From NCBI RefSeq assembly GCF_030936135.1, contig NC_082613.1:2170001-2234000 (forward strand): a DNA stretch of 64,000 nt. The letters are read 5' to 3'. The first letter of the stretch is position 1. Every line of letters begins with the position of its first letter. The notes under the pieces were generated by a model, which did no database searches, had not been told where the DNA came from, and saw only the letters and a program-made list of their open reading frames with translations. Of this stretch, positions 1 through 29,200 are shown in pieces. Origin of the DNA: Gavia stellata (lineage: Eukaryota > Chordata > Aves > Gaviiformes > Gaviidae). The translations under genes and the position numbers were made by a program.

Positions 1-462
1 GCAGGGATGCGGGGAGGGAGGAGGAGGACGGCGTGGACCCCCAGGGATGAAGGCTGCGCCTATGCCGGGGATCCCCATGGCTGATGGGGTGCAGGGGGCT
101 GGGTGCAGGAGGGAGGCGGTGGGGTAGGGCTCTAAGGGAAAGGCTTTGTTCGCGGGCCAGCCGGCAGCGTGCGAGGGCCTCCGGGTTCCAGCGTTTCTCC
201 TCCACTTCGCTCCTGCTGTGCGTGGGAGCCGGGCCAAGGTGGAGCACAGCGGGGTGGAGCGGGTCCCCGAGGAAGACAGGGGACGGCCGTGCATTTAGCC
301 CTTAAATTGCCTGGGAAAGCGGTTCTATCTTTCCATCTCCCTCCAGGGCTCTTCTCTCACCCAAGCCGAGGCCGTTTCCCAGGCTGCTCGCCCCAAACAC
401 CTCCACCTCTGCCCTCCTCCAACAACCCCTCTTGCTTGGTCTGTTCAGCCGCGCTCGGGAAG

Positions 463-651
463 GATAAGCAAAGGCTCACAACAGAGCAGCCCTTCGTGGC
501 GCTCGAGCTGGAGAAATAAGGTTAAAGGCTCTTATCTGATGGAGCCACAGCCTTGCCAAAGCCTGTTGCTATCAGCTCGGGACACATGTGCTATTGGCAA
601 AGCTTCGGGGACACAATAATACAAACAGTTTTCATTGTCGAGTCAACAATG
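463..651. promoter_or_regulatory. Candidate enhancer: GATA, E-box, forkhead and SOX motif cluster
   Basis: Within 190 bp: GATAAG at 463, CTTATC at 531, TATCAG at 570, the palindromic E-box CACATGTG at 583, ACAATAAT at 613, ACAAACA at 621, CATTGT at 633 and AACAATG at 645. ACAAT and ATTGT face each other, as SOX dimers prefer. The combination fits an endothelial or blood-cell enhancer; this function is inferred from motifs only. Confidence 0.4.
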
Positions 652-681
652 ATGGGAGAAGGAGCCTGGTGCTATTACCGG

Positions 682-689
682 TATAAAAG
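682..689 (+). promoter_or_regulatory. TATA-like box downstream of the motif cluster
   Basis: TATAAAAG in a GC-rich setting, about 30 nt before GGACAGGAGG. It would place a transcription start near 712, just before an ATG that opens 82 codons of unremarkable sequence. No spliced product can be proposed. Confidence 0.25.
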
Positions 690-1410
690 GCGCACTGTAG
701 GAAAGCTCAGGACAGGAGGATGCAGTCGGGATCAACAGCGGGGTTTAGCAGATTACAGTTATATTTGTATTCGGGAAGGAGAAACCTTCCATCCCCAGTG
801 GGCTGGAGCCAGAAGGATGGAGCCGGGGGGGGTTTAGGCTGCAAGGAAAAACTCTTAGAGCAGCGCTGGAAGCAGCTGCAGCAAAGTGCTGATGGCAGCG
901 GGTTTGGGAGAGGGCAGGAGGCAGGTTTGCAGCGCGTCAGCCCGAGGTCGTGCTCTGCCGGCTCCTGAGAAGTCGCCCAGGGAAAAAACTCGTGGCTGTA
1001 CATGACTGAGGGGGGCTGCAGGGCGAGGGAGGCTGCCGCAGTGACAACCTGAGGCTTGCAGGGTCCCTCTACACCCCCTCACTACAAAGCCTGCATATCT
1101 GAAAAAGCCCACGCTGGTGCGGGCAGGGCGAATGGGCGATTTGGCACGCGCTGCACCCAGTCCCTGCTGTCGTTTGGGCAGATATGAGGATGGTGGGGAG
1201 AAGGTCGGTGCCTCCGCGCTGGCTGGGGCTGGTGCACGGGGGCCATGCCGCACCCATGCGTTTTGCAGGGGGAAGCATCCTTCCAACACCCATGTCGCAT
1301 CCCCCCACACTCTTCCTCAGCCTTCCTGGGCCCCTGTCAATCCAAATGGGGGATTTTTGGAGAACACACACTCCCAGGCTGGGTTGGATGTGCGGGTGGA
1401 TGAGTGGGAG

Positions 1411-1465
1411 GGGAGGATGAGTGGGATGGGAGAATGAGTGGGATGGGAGAATGAGTGGGATGGGG
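1411..1465. repeat. Short tandem repeat, 17-nt unit, about 3 copies
   Basis: AGAATGAGTGGGATGGG occurs at 1431 and 1448, preceded by a near copy from 1414. No gene context. Confidence 0.85.
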
Positions 1466-3218
1466 GCACCACCCTGCCCAGCGCAGCAGCCCCTCCGAAG
1501 CGGCGCCCACGGGGCTGCCACATGCCCGCAGCTCTGCCTGCCCCAGTCCTGGTGCTGTGCCGTGCCCCTGGGACCCAGGCAAGGTCCCGATCCGTGATGC
1601 CACACACCGGCGAGGGCACAGAGAGGGTGCTTAAGGGAGGCAGCACAAGACGGAGGGTCTCCAGCCACCCGGCTCACAGAGGGCAGGGAAGGGATGGTCA
1701 GCAGATGGGGCACCGGGACCGAGGCATGGTGCCATCCTGCACCCTCGGAGGTGGATGGTGAGGTGATGGGGAGCATCGCCTCGGCCATGCCCATGGTGGT
1801 GAGGAAGAGGACGCAGGTTTGCCAGCTGTCATGCCATGGTGGGACAGCAGGGGGACAATGGGGACAAAAGCCCCCACACCATGGTGGGGCTGTGGGGAGC
1901 TGGAAAGCCGGGCAGGAGGTCAGAAACTTATCGGCTGCTGTCAGGGGCTGAGCAGGGCCGGGGCGGCCATTCCCACTGGGAGCAATGATGTCAGGCGGCA
2001 GTCGCAGCCAAGAGGCAGGAAGCCCGACGCAGCCAGCAAGTCTGTCCTCCTCGGCCTTCCCCATGTGTTTTCGTGAACAATACACCCCGTGGCAGAGACA
2101 CCATGAAGCTGGCCCTCCTGCACCGCCAGCAGCACTGCATGGCTGCCTTGCACCCGTGCTGGCATCCTGGCTGCTTCACTGTGCTGGGTGCTGCTCCCCA
2201 TACAGGAGGGCTGCAGGATGGTGCCAGCGTTGCACCTTTTGCACAGGGATTTGGCATGTCTGCTGCATCGCTGTGAGATCTGGAGAGAGAAAAACCCCAG
2301 CATGCATTGGCTGCAGCCTGCACTGGTCCGGCACCACTGTGCTGCCATGCCCCTGCCCATGCAGGCAGGGCTGCCGTGCCTCCCTAGATGGCACATCTGG
2401 CCCCAGCAAGACACATGTGTGGGGCAGACAGGCTGGCGAGCCCTGGAGGAAGCCCTTGGAGAAAGGACAGCCGTGCTAGCTGCTGACCTGGCCCTCTTCC
2501 ACTCCCAGCTCAGCTGGGGCAGGGTAAATACCCGCCTTGAGCATCCAGCTGTGCCTGCCCGGGTGTCCAAATATTCCATCTGGAAGTGGCAACAGCGATT
2601 ACTCAAATGTGCCGAGGGAAAGCTCCGGCAGGCTGAGGCACTCAGGGATGCTGTGAGATGCAGAAGAGCCTCTCTGGGCTGGGGGTCCACTGGGGCGAGG
2701 GGAGGCACGAGCCCCGTCTCTACCCTCCCAGCCCGGGCAGCTGGGGCTTGGTTTTGCCTTCTGGCCCCATGAGCAGCCTTTGTGAACCCAGCAGGCATTC
2801 GGAGCAGGCAGGGTGACGGCAGCTGAGCGGGGGCCTGCGAACGGGGTGGCTGGGACGGGGCAAGATGCCTGGTTGCGAACGCCCAGAGGGAGAAGGACTT
2901 CCTGAGCACGGCCAGCTAAAGGATGGCCCCAAGGACTCCAGCTTGGCCTCTCCCTCTGCTCCCTCCACCCCACCCAGCACACCCTTGTTTTCGCAGAGGT
3001 GCCTCCGCGCCGGGGACGCAGCAGGCTGCGTTTGCCAGCGGCTGGCAGCGATGTCCGTGCTGGTGCCGACAGGCCGGCTGGCATGTTTCCCCCCAGGGAG
3101 GCTTTAGCAGGAGGCTGTGCATTTCTGGGAATTGTGTCGGGCAGGGAAGGAGGTTATTGTTCGAGCTGCAAGTGTGCGGCGCGCTGATGAGATCAGAGCT
3201 TGGTGCTCGGTGGTGGGG

Positions 3219-3281
3219 CAGCTGAGCCTTCTGCATTGCCACTGATGGGGCGATAAGCGGGAGAAGGCTCTTATCTGTGGT
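3219..3281. promoter_or_regulatory. Candidate E-box/GATA/RUNX module
   Basis: CAGCTG at 3219, GATAAG at 3252, CTTATC at 3270, immediately followed by TGTGGT at 3276. A GATA site abutting a RUNX site, with a second GATA site and an E-box nearby, resembles haematopoietic and endothelial enhancers. Inferred from motifs only. Confidence 0.4.
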
Positions 3282-6200
3282 CCCATCGCTGTGGGGAGAG
3301 CTGGAGAGCAGAGGGCATGGTGAAACCCCTGTGACCTGGCTCTGCTCGGCCTCGCTGTGCAGTTAGCTCAGGGCAGGAGGGAGCCCAGGTGGTTTCAAAG
3401 GGAGTGATGAAGGCAGTGAGGCAGGGAGCACGCTGCCTTCGCTCTCCGGCATGCTGCGGTGCAGCTGCCTGCCCTGCTGACTTTGGCCATGCAGACTTTT
3501 CCTCCCAGTCCTCCCAGTTCGCCCAGCAGCCCCCTCAGGTACGTGAATCCAGGCCCGGCCCTAGGAGCTCCAATAGCGTTTAGATGATGGGTGCCCTCAC
3601 CGTGCGGGGAACCTGCCCCACACGGCTCCCTGCAGCTGTGCCGAAGCAGCTTTCACTTCAGCCATGGATGGAGGAGGCCAAACACTGCCTGTTCGCTGCC
3701 TGGATTTCACCCTCTGCCTCACTGGTGGGCAGTGGGAGGTGTGTGTCAGTGGGGATCACCCTTGTGTCCCCGTGGTGGTGGTGATGGAGGGACCGCTGCA
3801 GCCCCCCAGCCCATGGCTGATGCCGAGAGCCTTGTGCTTTGGCAAGGCAGCTCAGGGGAGGGTATTTCTGAGAAAAGGCCCCTCTGTGCTGCCCCAGCCC
3901 TCCTCGCTGAGCCTCTCCGTCCTCCCTCTCTGCCAGTCAATCCCTGTATCCAGCCCCTCTGAGGTCTCGGTCCCAGCCCTGGCTGCCCTGCCATGTGCTT
4001 GCTCCTTTGCAGGTAGGACACAGGTCCCCTCAATCCCAAACTCTGTGGGAGACAGTATCAGAGCCCTGTTTACAAAAGTGCTGCGAGGAAGGGGCTGAGG
4101 TGTCTAAGCTCTTTGCAATCCTTTGCTGTGGGTGAGCTGAGAGGTGCCACGTTAGTCCAGGAGAAGCTAACCATCCTCCTCCTCCTCCTTGGGAGGATGC
4201 CTCCCTCCATGCGCCATGGCTTTTGACACAGAGCAAGTCACAAGAGCCCGAGGAGGACAGATCTTCTGCCACGGAGGGGCACCGCCATCCGGAAAGCTTC
4301 CCCACCGCCCTGGTCTGGAGATCGCACTGGCGAGCAGGGACAGCATAGGAAATGCTACATGGGAAAGCCCTGTGTGAGAGCCCAGGAGCCCCTGCCTTCC
4401 CACAGCAGACTTATCAAGGCACCCGTTCAGAGTGGCGCTTTCCATGGGCCAAAAGGGAAGTGCATACACACCAGACTTCTCGGGGTCAAGGATGCTGGGC
4501 AAGCAGCGAGCCGAGAGGCTGCAGGGGGCAAGGGAGGGAACTGGGGCGTGGGGAGGGAGACACAAATAGCAAAATGAATGGCTTGAACTTCCTATGTTTT
4601 ATGAAGGCAAATAAAAGGAGACAGAGAGGGGGAGAGAAAGGAGCCCTGAGCGCTTGCACACGCTCTCACGCACACATGGGCCAGCCCAGACCCCAGCGCC
4701 CGTTGGTGGCCAGTGTGGCGCGGCAGCCTGCACCCACTTGGCTGGCAAGGCTCTGGGCCAGCTGCTTGTCTGGCCCAGCGTCTCCTGAGAACACCTCATG
4801 AAGCGTGACAGGCTGCTGCTTAGCACTTATTCCTCCCCCCGTCATTATTATTTTGAACAGCAGCCAGCATAATTAAAATCATTAGAAGGAGGAGGTTTAG
4901 GGAACATCCAAAGTGTCTCAGAAGAGCATCTGCAAAGCTGGAGGTCCAAACTCCACCCCAGCGCTCGCAACGAGCAGGGCCCAGGGGAACTATCATCTCC
5001 TCCGTGTCCTCCTTTCCACGCTCCCTGTTTCGCAGGGTGGCAGAGGCTGGGCTACTACGCGGGGTGGTCCTGGCCATGTTCCCCTCGGCGGTTGCTGCCT
5101 GCTGCAGCCAAATCCTGCAGCCCTTCCTGATGCAGGACTTGTCCCAGGAGGTCCAGATGGCAGTGTCCCCAGGCACGGGCTGCTCACCAGCAGCTCCGGG
5201 ACAGATGCGGTGGGAGGTTGTGGGGAGCAGAGGACACAGAGCCTCTGTGGGATGCTCTCCCGGAGCGGCATGGATGGAGCCTGCGATATCTCCTGGGAGC
5301 AATGCTGGTTTCTGTTGTGTTAGGAGGGCCTGTGCCATGAGATGAGGTGTGGAGAGGTCCCTTGGCTCCTCAGAGGAGAAAACAGGATGGTCTGCAAGAC
5401 AGGAATGCAAGTCACAATTTGGGCCAAATTCACCAGCTTTCTTAAGTGTTTGGATGGAGCATTTCAACCTCCAGGGTCAAATGTCCCTCGTGCCAGGACT
5501 ATGAGCCTAAGGACATTGGAACATTGCAGCAAGGAGGGGGACAAAAGGCAGATCCCCGCCTCTATTCTGGGGCTGGCACAAGCTCATGTCTAGGGGATCA
5601 GTTCCCTTGCCTCTTTCCTCCTCCTCTCCCAAACCTGAGCTACCCTGGGCTCAGGGAGGAACAGTAAAGTAACCATCCTCAGGGAGGTCAGCACTGGGAA
5701 TGGCTTGACCATCAGTGCAGGAGGGTGGCTGGCTGCGGGCATCCTCCCCAGCGATGCATGCAGGCAGCAGGAGCCCCGCTGTTGGTGGCTGCCGTGCCAG
5801 GTGGAGACAGCCGAGAACCAAAAGTGAACCACTCAGCAGAGCCAGGAGTCCTCTGCTGCTGCCAAGGCAGGCTCACGAAGGTGAAAAAGAGGGCAGACAT
5901 GTCAAAACCCCTCCCCAAAATCAGCGCTGCCCTGGCAAAGCGTACGGCAGCTGCTCCCATCTCCTGGCTGGCATTTGCAGTGCTGGATGAGGGCTCTGGG
6001 TCTACCAGCTACTTGCTGTCCATTGTTCCCTGGATGGGGTCTCTCGCTACCAGCTCAGAGCCCAGGATGTCGCCCAGGGACAGCCAACCTTCCTGTCCCT
6101 ATGAGCCGTGACCCTAAGGCTGAGAACCTGGAGACCTGGGCACGACTGAAGTTAGGGGGTGTCTCAGGACAGAGCTTCCTCGGGGGTCTCGTGGTGGGTA

Positions 6201-8630
6201 GGTGGGCAAGGCTGGGTGCAGGACGGCCTCTCGTCTCTGCCTTCTCCAAAAGTGGACCAGATTGAGCCTCCGGTGGTTGGAAGCAAGAGAAAGGGTGGGG
6301 TTTGGTGGCCGATCTCCAAATGAATGATGGTGACTTGAATCTGCTGGGGATACTGGAAGCAAGGAAAGCTCATCTGACTTGATCCGGCCCATTTGCCGGG
6401 TCCAAATCAGCCAGGAGTCACTTGGGGAACACTGTAGCCCAGTGCGAAAACCAGGTGAGATTTTGGGGGTTTTTATTTTGCATCAAACTCTGCTGGCTCC
6501 ACCAGCTCTGCCTGCCGAGGGGAGCTGCCAGCAAGGCACCATGTACAGAGACTTTCACGGTGCCTCTCGGTGTGCAGGGGTCAGCTAAAGCCCCCTCCCG
6601 TCCTCTCCCCCGAGCCCAGCTCCAGCGACAGTCTCGCTCCTGCTCTGTTTTTAGCACATTCAAGTAGCTGCTTTCACAAGAGGTAAAAGAAAGTTCATGG
6701 ATCCGTTGACAGATCAGCCCAAGCGGGAATTTCTCTGGGAATTCCTGCAATAGCAGGTTGGCTCCCGCGGAGGTGGAGTTTCCTCTGGATCTACCTCCAC
6801 CCAGGCTTGGGGAGCGCTCGGCCACCGGCTCCACGCTCGGGGGGCTGGGCTGAGCGACGCCACCGCAGCTTCCCAGCCAAGGTCAGCCAGAAACCCTCCC
6901 CGCTCTGCAAACGCCTGTCCTGTTAACCCTTGGGAAGAGTGGAATCGCAGGCTGGCAGGGTTAGGCTGCAGAGCTGGCCTGTGCCTGCGTGTGTGCAGGG
7001 GCAGGGGGCATTTTCCTCTCCTGCCCAGCAGGCAGTGGATGGGGCTGCAGGCGTGAGGATTTCATGCCGTTATGTTCCTTGGGGACCCGCTGCCAACCAG
7101 GCAGTCGTGGGGCCTGGGCGAGGACGGTCCGCCACGGCAGGAGGCCGGCGTTGGCGGGGTGACGGGTTTCTCGCTCAGAGGCAGGGAGCGACGGGGTGAC
7201 GGCGCTCGGCATCGGTGACTGTGCGCTCTGGAATCTGAGACACGTCCCCGGCCATACTTGTGGTCAGGAACCATCTTCGCGTTGCAGTGATACAAACCAC
7301 ATTCACAGTGGCAGCAGTGCCGCTCGAGCACGCCTCTGACGCCAAGGACCGGCGTGACCCGACCCCACACACGGGACAGGCAGCTGCCCACTTCCAAGGG
7401 CCTCCAGAAGGTCCCCTTGTTGGGACTTGTTTCCTCCTCCCTCGCAGAGGTGGGCCTCTCCAAAATGGCACCCCCTCGCCTCACGGCCAGACCCTGCCAA
7501 GGGATGGAGGCTTTCCAGATGCTGCAGAGGCTCCAGACGGCGGGTTGGAGGGAACTCGCGTTCACAAATATGGGGCCCAGCCAAGAAGTTTCAAGGTAGC
7601 TCCATGTGTCATGCCAGGGAGAAGAGGGTCTGGAGCTCAGGTTTGGTCTGGGGCCACCTCTGCTGGTTTGGGGATGAATCGAAACATGTCTCACGCATCT
7701 GGGGAGCAGCTCTTGCTCGAGGGGATCCCAGAGGTCTGTCCAGCTCCGTGCGAGCTGCCATAAAGAACAGCAAGCTGGCAGCTTTAGGTACTTAATGGGC
7801 AGTCTGGGGGACAGCCACCCAGGAAATGTTTAGCACTGATCTGTTCAATACTCCCCACCTTTGCGTGCTGGTAAAGCTAAACTCTGCCCTCAGTGACTCA
7901 GTTGCCACAGGACAGAGCAGGGTTGGAGCTGAGCTCGGGGAGCCCTGGTTCCCAACACCTAATCGTGCAGCCCGAGGCCACACGTAGCACATCTCCACAC
8001 TTTCGCTTGATCTGCAGCCCCACCAGGGCAGGACACGGCCGCTCTGTACCAGCACAGTCAGGGCCCTCTCTGAAACATCCGCGCTTGGTGAGGGCTGTGA
8101 AGCTGGCTGTGCAGGAGGAGGCATCGAAGTTGTCCCCCTGCCAGGAACCAGCTGGAGAGAGCAACGATATTCACAACAATATTCAGAGTCCCAGGAGCAG
8201 ACATTGCGCAGCTCGGGGGGACCCGCCGCCCTCGCACAGTGTACGAGTGCCACCTACAGGGGGGCTCCGCGCCCCGGCCTGGGCACCCCCAAACCATCCG
8301 TCCCCCCTCCGTCCTTCTGGTAATTAGTCTCATGTCCCTAAGGCCGTGCTGGACCGGCTGCACGGCCCCACGTCTCTCTTTAGCCAGGCAGCGAGGCTAA
8401 CCGCGGCGCTGAGGGCGACCCGCCGCGGGATTGCAGCCACGGGCGATATCGTGCGGTGCTCAATCGCTGCTGGAGCCGCTTCCCCGGCCCCGCGCACCCC
8501 AGGGCCGCTGACTCGAGATGTCTTTCAGGCGGTGCTGCTGCCTGGGCCGCAGTGGCTCCATCCGGATCGGCTCACCCGGGGCTGTGGAGGGAGCGAAACG
8601 GGGCCCACCTGTGGCAGGGGCTGGGCAGGT

Positions 8631-8637
8631 TATAAAG
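8631..8637 (+). promoter_or_regulatory. Isolated TATA-like box
   Basis: TATAAAG in GC-rich sequence about 590 bp before the TCEA2 start codon. It could serve an upstream alternative start or be chance; no exon with a convincing donor follows. Confidence 0.15.
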
Positions 8638-8939
8638 GGCAGGGCTGCCCAGGCCCTGCTCCCATCCAGGCTGGGCTGTGTATGGGGTGCAGCAGCGCTC
8701 AGGCCTCCCTGAGGGGGAGGCACCCGGGGCCCAGCTCAGTGAGCCCTCGGGGCAGCCTCTGCCCGGGGGATGCTGTGCCAGGCTGAGGGGGAGGCAGCCT
8801 GGCTCAGCTGCTGGTGCCCTGGGACAACCGACTGGGACACGCGTGTAGTCTCTGCTGCCTCGGGGAGACCCTGAAACGGCACCGCGGGGGAGACCGCGGG
8901 AGCGAGCGACCACGGGGCTCCCCCTCCGCGATCTGCGGC

Positions 8940-9220
8940 CGGGCCGTCAGGGCGGCGGCCTGCGGCTCCTGAGGGGACGGACTACGCCTCCCACAGTGCC
9001 CCGCGGCAGGGTGGGCGCGGGGCACGCTGGGAGCTGTAGTCCTGCCGCTCGGCAGCGCGCCGGGAAGAGGCGGGCGGGCGCTTGGTGGACTACAAGTCCC
9101 GTCGTACCCCGCGCGCCGCCCGCCCGGACTGCGGTACCGGGGGCTGTGGTGGGCACCGGGCAGCCGCCGCCAGCTCCCCCCGTCCGGCCCCCGGGACCGG
9201 CCGCCGCGGGGAGCGGCGCG
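8940..9220 (+). promoter_or_regulatory. TCEA2: TCEA2 CpG-island promoter and 5' UTR
   Basis: Dense CpG block without a TATA box just before the start codon, typical of a housekeeping promoter. The transcription start cannot be fixed from sequence; somewhere in 9050-9180 is likely. The island continues into intron 1. Confidence 0.75.
8981..9112. promoter_or_regulatory. Three ZNF143/THAP11-type motifs in the TCEA2 promoter
   Basis: ACTACGCCTCCCACAGTGC starts at 8981 (+). GCACGCTGGGAGCTGTAGT at 9022-9040 reads on the - strand as ACTACAGCTCCCAGCGTGC, close to the full ACTACAnnTCCCAnnnTGC consensus. ACTACAAGTCCC starts at 9089 (+). Three copies within about 130 bp of the start are more than chance would give. 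Binding itself is inferred. Confidence 0.65.
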
Positions 9221-25977
<16,757 letters not shown>

Positions 25978-26270
25978 TATGTGCCATGGCCCGAGAGCGG
26001 CAGCCAAACGCAGATCAGAGTGCAACCTCCATACGCCAGCTCCCACGGCAATTGTGTATTGTGTCCCAAGTGAGTTTGCATTGTCACGCGCTGAGAGAGC
26101 AGCTGCGGGGAGGCCTGCCTCTCCGCTTGGGCCTCAGTGGAGAGCCACAGCTGTGGGCTGACAGGTTGGCAGGAGAGCTCACTAAACACACTTAGTCGTT
26201 ATTTTCTCATCTAAGCGAGTATGGTCACTTTTTCTTCAAAATATATTAAACATTTTTGTCAGTTTCTGAC
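25978..26270 (+). other. TCEA2: TCEA2 3' UTR
   Basis: No continuing frame after the stop. The first plausible polyadenylation hexamer is at 26245 and a GT-rich element follows at 26281-26293, so cleavage near 26265-26275 is inferred. The end is approximate, and longer forms cannot be excluded. Confidence 0.6.
26245..26250 (+). terminator. Polyadenylation signal ATTAAA for TCEA2
   Basis: ATTAAA, the most common variant hexamer, about 270 nt after the stop codon. TGTGTGTG follows about 30 nt downstream, as expected of a GU-rich cleavage element. Confidence 0.6.
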
Positions 26271-29200
26271 TTTTATTTGAACTGTGTGTGTGCAGCACTT
26301 TGCTTTTGCGGTGTGGAACTGCATGCATCGGAGCTTGACAGATGGTCAGTGTCCAGATGGATGAGGACTGAACGGTGCCTGGACCACCAGAAAGTGAGAA
26401 GCCGCTTGTGGGTACACCCTCAGTGCATGAAGGCTTGTTCCTAGTCAACTCATGAAACCTAAAACACTGGGCCATGTCCTGGGATGGCTGGGTGGGCAGT
26501 ACTGGTCTTCCTCACCTGGCTGAGGAGACCTGTTGATGGAACACAGCTTTTGGGGCAGATTGGGTGCTGCTTTCCATCTTGGCAGCATTTGATTTTGCAG
26601 TGATGCATACCTTGTCATCTCAGGCCTTTAAATGCCAACAGCATAGGCTGCTGTAAAAGTGAGAATGTGCTGCCCAGGTTGTAACAGACTGAAAGCAGGG
26701 TGACACCAGCCACAAAACCCCCCAAACTGTTGATTTGGGGGAGCAAGACAGGGAGGAAGGTGTGCTAGGCCCAGGTGAGGTTAGTGTTTCCTAGCACTCC
26801 ATCCCTCTGTGGAAGCTCCTGCAGCCCCTAGCTGGGAGCGGGGAGGGTCCAGCAGCCTGTTGCTATTCCTGCTCCCCAAGGCCATCGTGCAGGGAACAGT
26901 TCATCTTGATACAGGGAGAAGCCATCGGTAAAGGAGGTAGAGGGAATCCACTGGCCAGTGGGAGTGTTAAAAGGGAGTCCCAGGCACTTTCCTGCTTGTG
27001 TATGCCCTGCTCTTAGCTTGATGGCTGAAAGGCAGCCTGAATTTTCAGAGGGACTTGCTGGAGCAGCTCAGGAGGAAGAGAAATGCTGCAAATACAGGAA
27101 ATTTTCTGGAGGCTTGGACCTGGAGAAGGTAGGGATTACAGATATGGGTGGGAGCTATTAGCACTTAGCTGTAGAAACAGATGAGGTTTCAAGTGAGCTC
27201 GGAGCTAGTGCTTGGAAGGGATGACATGAAGAAAGGAGCTAGTAGCAAAGCAAGCCTCAGGTGCCACGTCTGCAAATGTGACTCTGTGAGGGGGACCTGT
27301 AGGATCAGGCTCGCTCTGGGAGGTAACTAGAACCTCGGGGGGAAATGCTGTCTGTCTTCACAACAGCTTTCAGCCTGAGACTTAAAATCCCTCTTCTTTC
27401 CTTTTCCTAGCCTTTAACTGGGGTGACCCAGCGCTTGGGGGGGACCCCAGTAAGGCCTCTGAGTTTGAGGCTGCTCAGGAGCAGTCTTGTGCACCGCAGC
27501 TCTTGCACTGACAAGCCGTGCAGGAGCATTTGCAGTCACATCTCTTACGGCATCACTCCCCTGTTCCAGAGTGAAAAACAAGTATTTCCACTGGCTTTTC
27601 AGCATGCCAGACAGCAGACATTCAACAGAGACCTTGGAGATGTTCAGAGAGCAGTAAGCAGCCACATGAAAGCAATGAAAAATGTGCTTGCAGCCCCTTT
27701 GAGGGCTGCGCTGCTCCGGAGGCAGGGATCCCAACAGGATCCTTCGCTCAGGGCTTTCACTTTATGGGGTGCAGCCAAGTCTCCCAAGAAGGAAAAGATA
27801 CAAAGATGCTGACAACTTGTTTAAGCCTTGTGAATCTTGTGGCAAATGGGATTATTCAAGCCAGGCTTGGGAGGGAGCAGTGTCCTCGCAGTAACACTTA
27901 AAAAAGCTTCAGGATCTGAAACCCAAGCTGGCCAAGGCACTCTGGCTTGTGCGCTCTGACCAGGGGCCAGCTAATTATCAGTTGCTGTTGCCTTTCTTCT
28001 TGTATTGCTGTAAGGAGGGGAGTTGAGCCTTGAGCTGACAATCCTGGATTTTGGGGTATGGAGAGTCCTAAGCAGGAGCCCCTCCAACCAAGGGAAAAGT
28101 ACTGGGTCTCAGGGCATTTTACTGTGCCGTTTTCTGGGATAACACCCAGGAGAGCCGGTGGATAAAGATGTCTCTTGGAAGTAACAATTTGCTTATAAAG
28201 TGTTTCAAGTGCTAGGATTGGGAGAAAGAGACAAACTAGATTATCTGGTGGCAGTGGGGTCCCTCTGCGGTGGGTGGAGAGGCTCTGACCCCCAGGCCGT
28301 GCTCTTGAATGGTTTCAGGGATGCTTGAGGTGGGGCCACATTTTGAGAATGAGGTATTTCCTTTACTTGCAGAACAAACCAAGCACCCAAAACCTCTGCA
28401 GTGCAGGGTGGGGATGCTGTGGGGCTGTAGCGGTGCAGGGGAAAACCTGCCAGTAACAACCAAATAATAACAATACTGACATTCCTGAACAAACTATCTC
28501 TGGTCTCTCTCAAAAATACATTTTCTTGAACTGTATTTCCAGCTTGGCAAACAGAAATAAATTTACTGACAGGGGTTTCCATACATTTGTGCCACTAGGA
28601 AGGAAACAAACAAAAAAGCTGAGTGAATTTTTTTTGTTTAAAAAATGTCTTCAATAAAAAGAACCTGTGCTCCTTTTTTTTTTTTTTTTTTCTTTGAAAG
28701 GACTGGAGAGAGCATAAGGAGGGAAAGGCATAGATAAATAGGAAACCATGGGCTGTTCTGGCTCAGGAAGAGCAAAGACTAGTGTTGGTGTTCTGCAGCA
28801 GTGCTGAGCCAGTGTGGGGCCGAGCCGGGCGGCAGGACCCCAGCCTTGGCTTTGTTTCAGAGCAGAGGGCAGGAGCTACAGGCAGAAATGTTTTAATTCT
28901 GGGTGCTGGGGCTCTGGTAAACCATTCCTCGTGCTGTACAAACCCACTATTTCTTCCCTGTGACGTTTCCCATTCCATGTGGAGCCGTGCCTGCCTGCTG
29001 CTTGGTACCAAGCTGTGCCCAAGGGATGGGGACAGACCCCTGGGCTTCTCCGGGCAGGTGGGGCAGGCGTGGGCCAGCCGGGAGCCTTTGCTTTCAGGGG
29101 TCCTGGTGCCTGCGGGTTTCTCAGGAGGGCAAATAATACCCACACGGCCCCACGTGCATGTTTTCCCCTTTCCTGAGGTCTGTGAACCGAGGATGCAGGA

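Larger units (their letters stand above)
1..8939. other. Noncoding region upstream of TCEA2
   Basis: GC-rich with many open frames on both strands, as expected when stop codons are rare, but none has a recognisable domain or splice-consistent structure. No HMG box of SOX18, the gene before TCEA2 in human, is present in any frame, so that gene would lie to the left of the window. Motif clusters and a short tandem repeat inside are listed separately. Confidence 0.7.

Noticed and set aside
1069-2085. 338-codon minus-strand open frame upstream of TCEA2
   Set aside because: Includes the 17-nt tandem repeat translated as His/Pro/Ser-rich sequence; no recognisable domain.
1-8939. SOX18 coding sequence expected by synteny
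   Set aside because: No HMG-box residues in any frame; the gene must be outside the window or elsewhere.
27423-27812. 129-codon + frame after an acceptor-like pyrimidine tract
   Set aside because: No matching donor, no partner exon and no similarity. At most an exon of a noncoding transcript.
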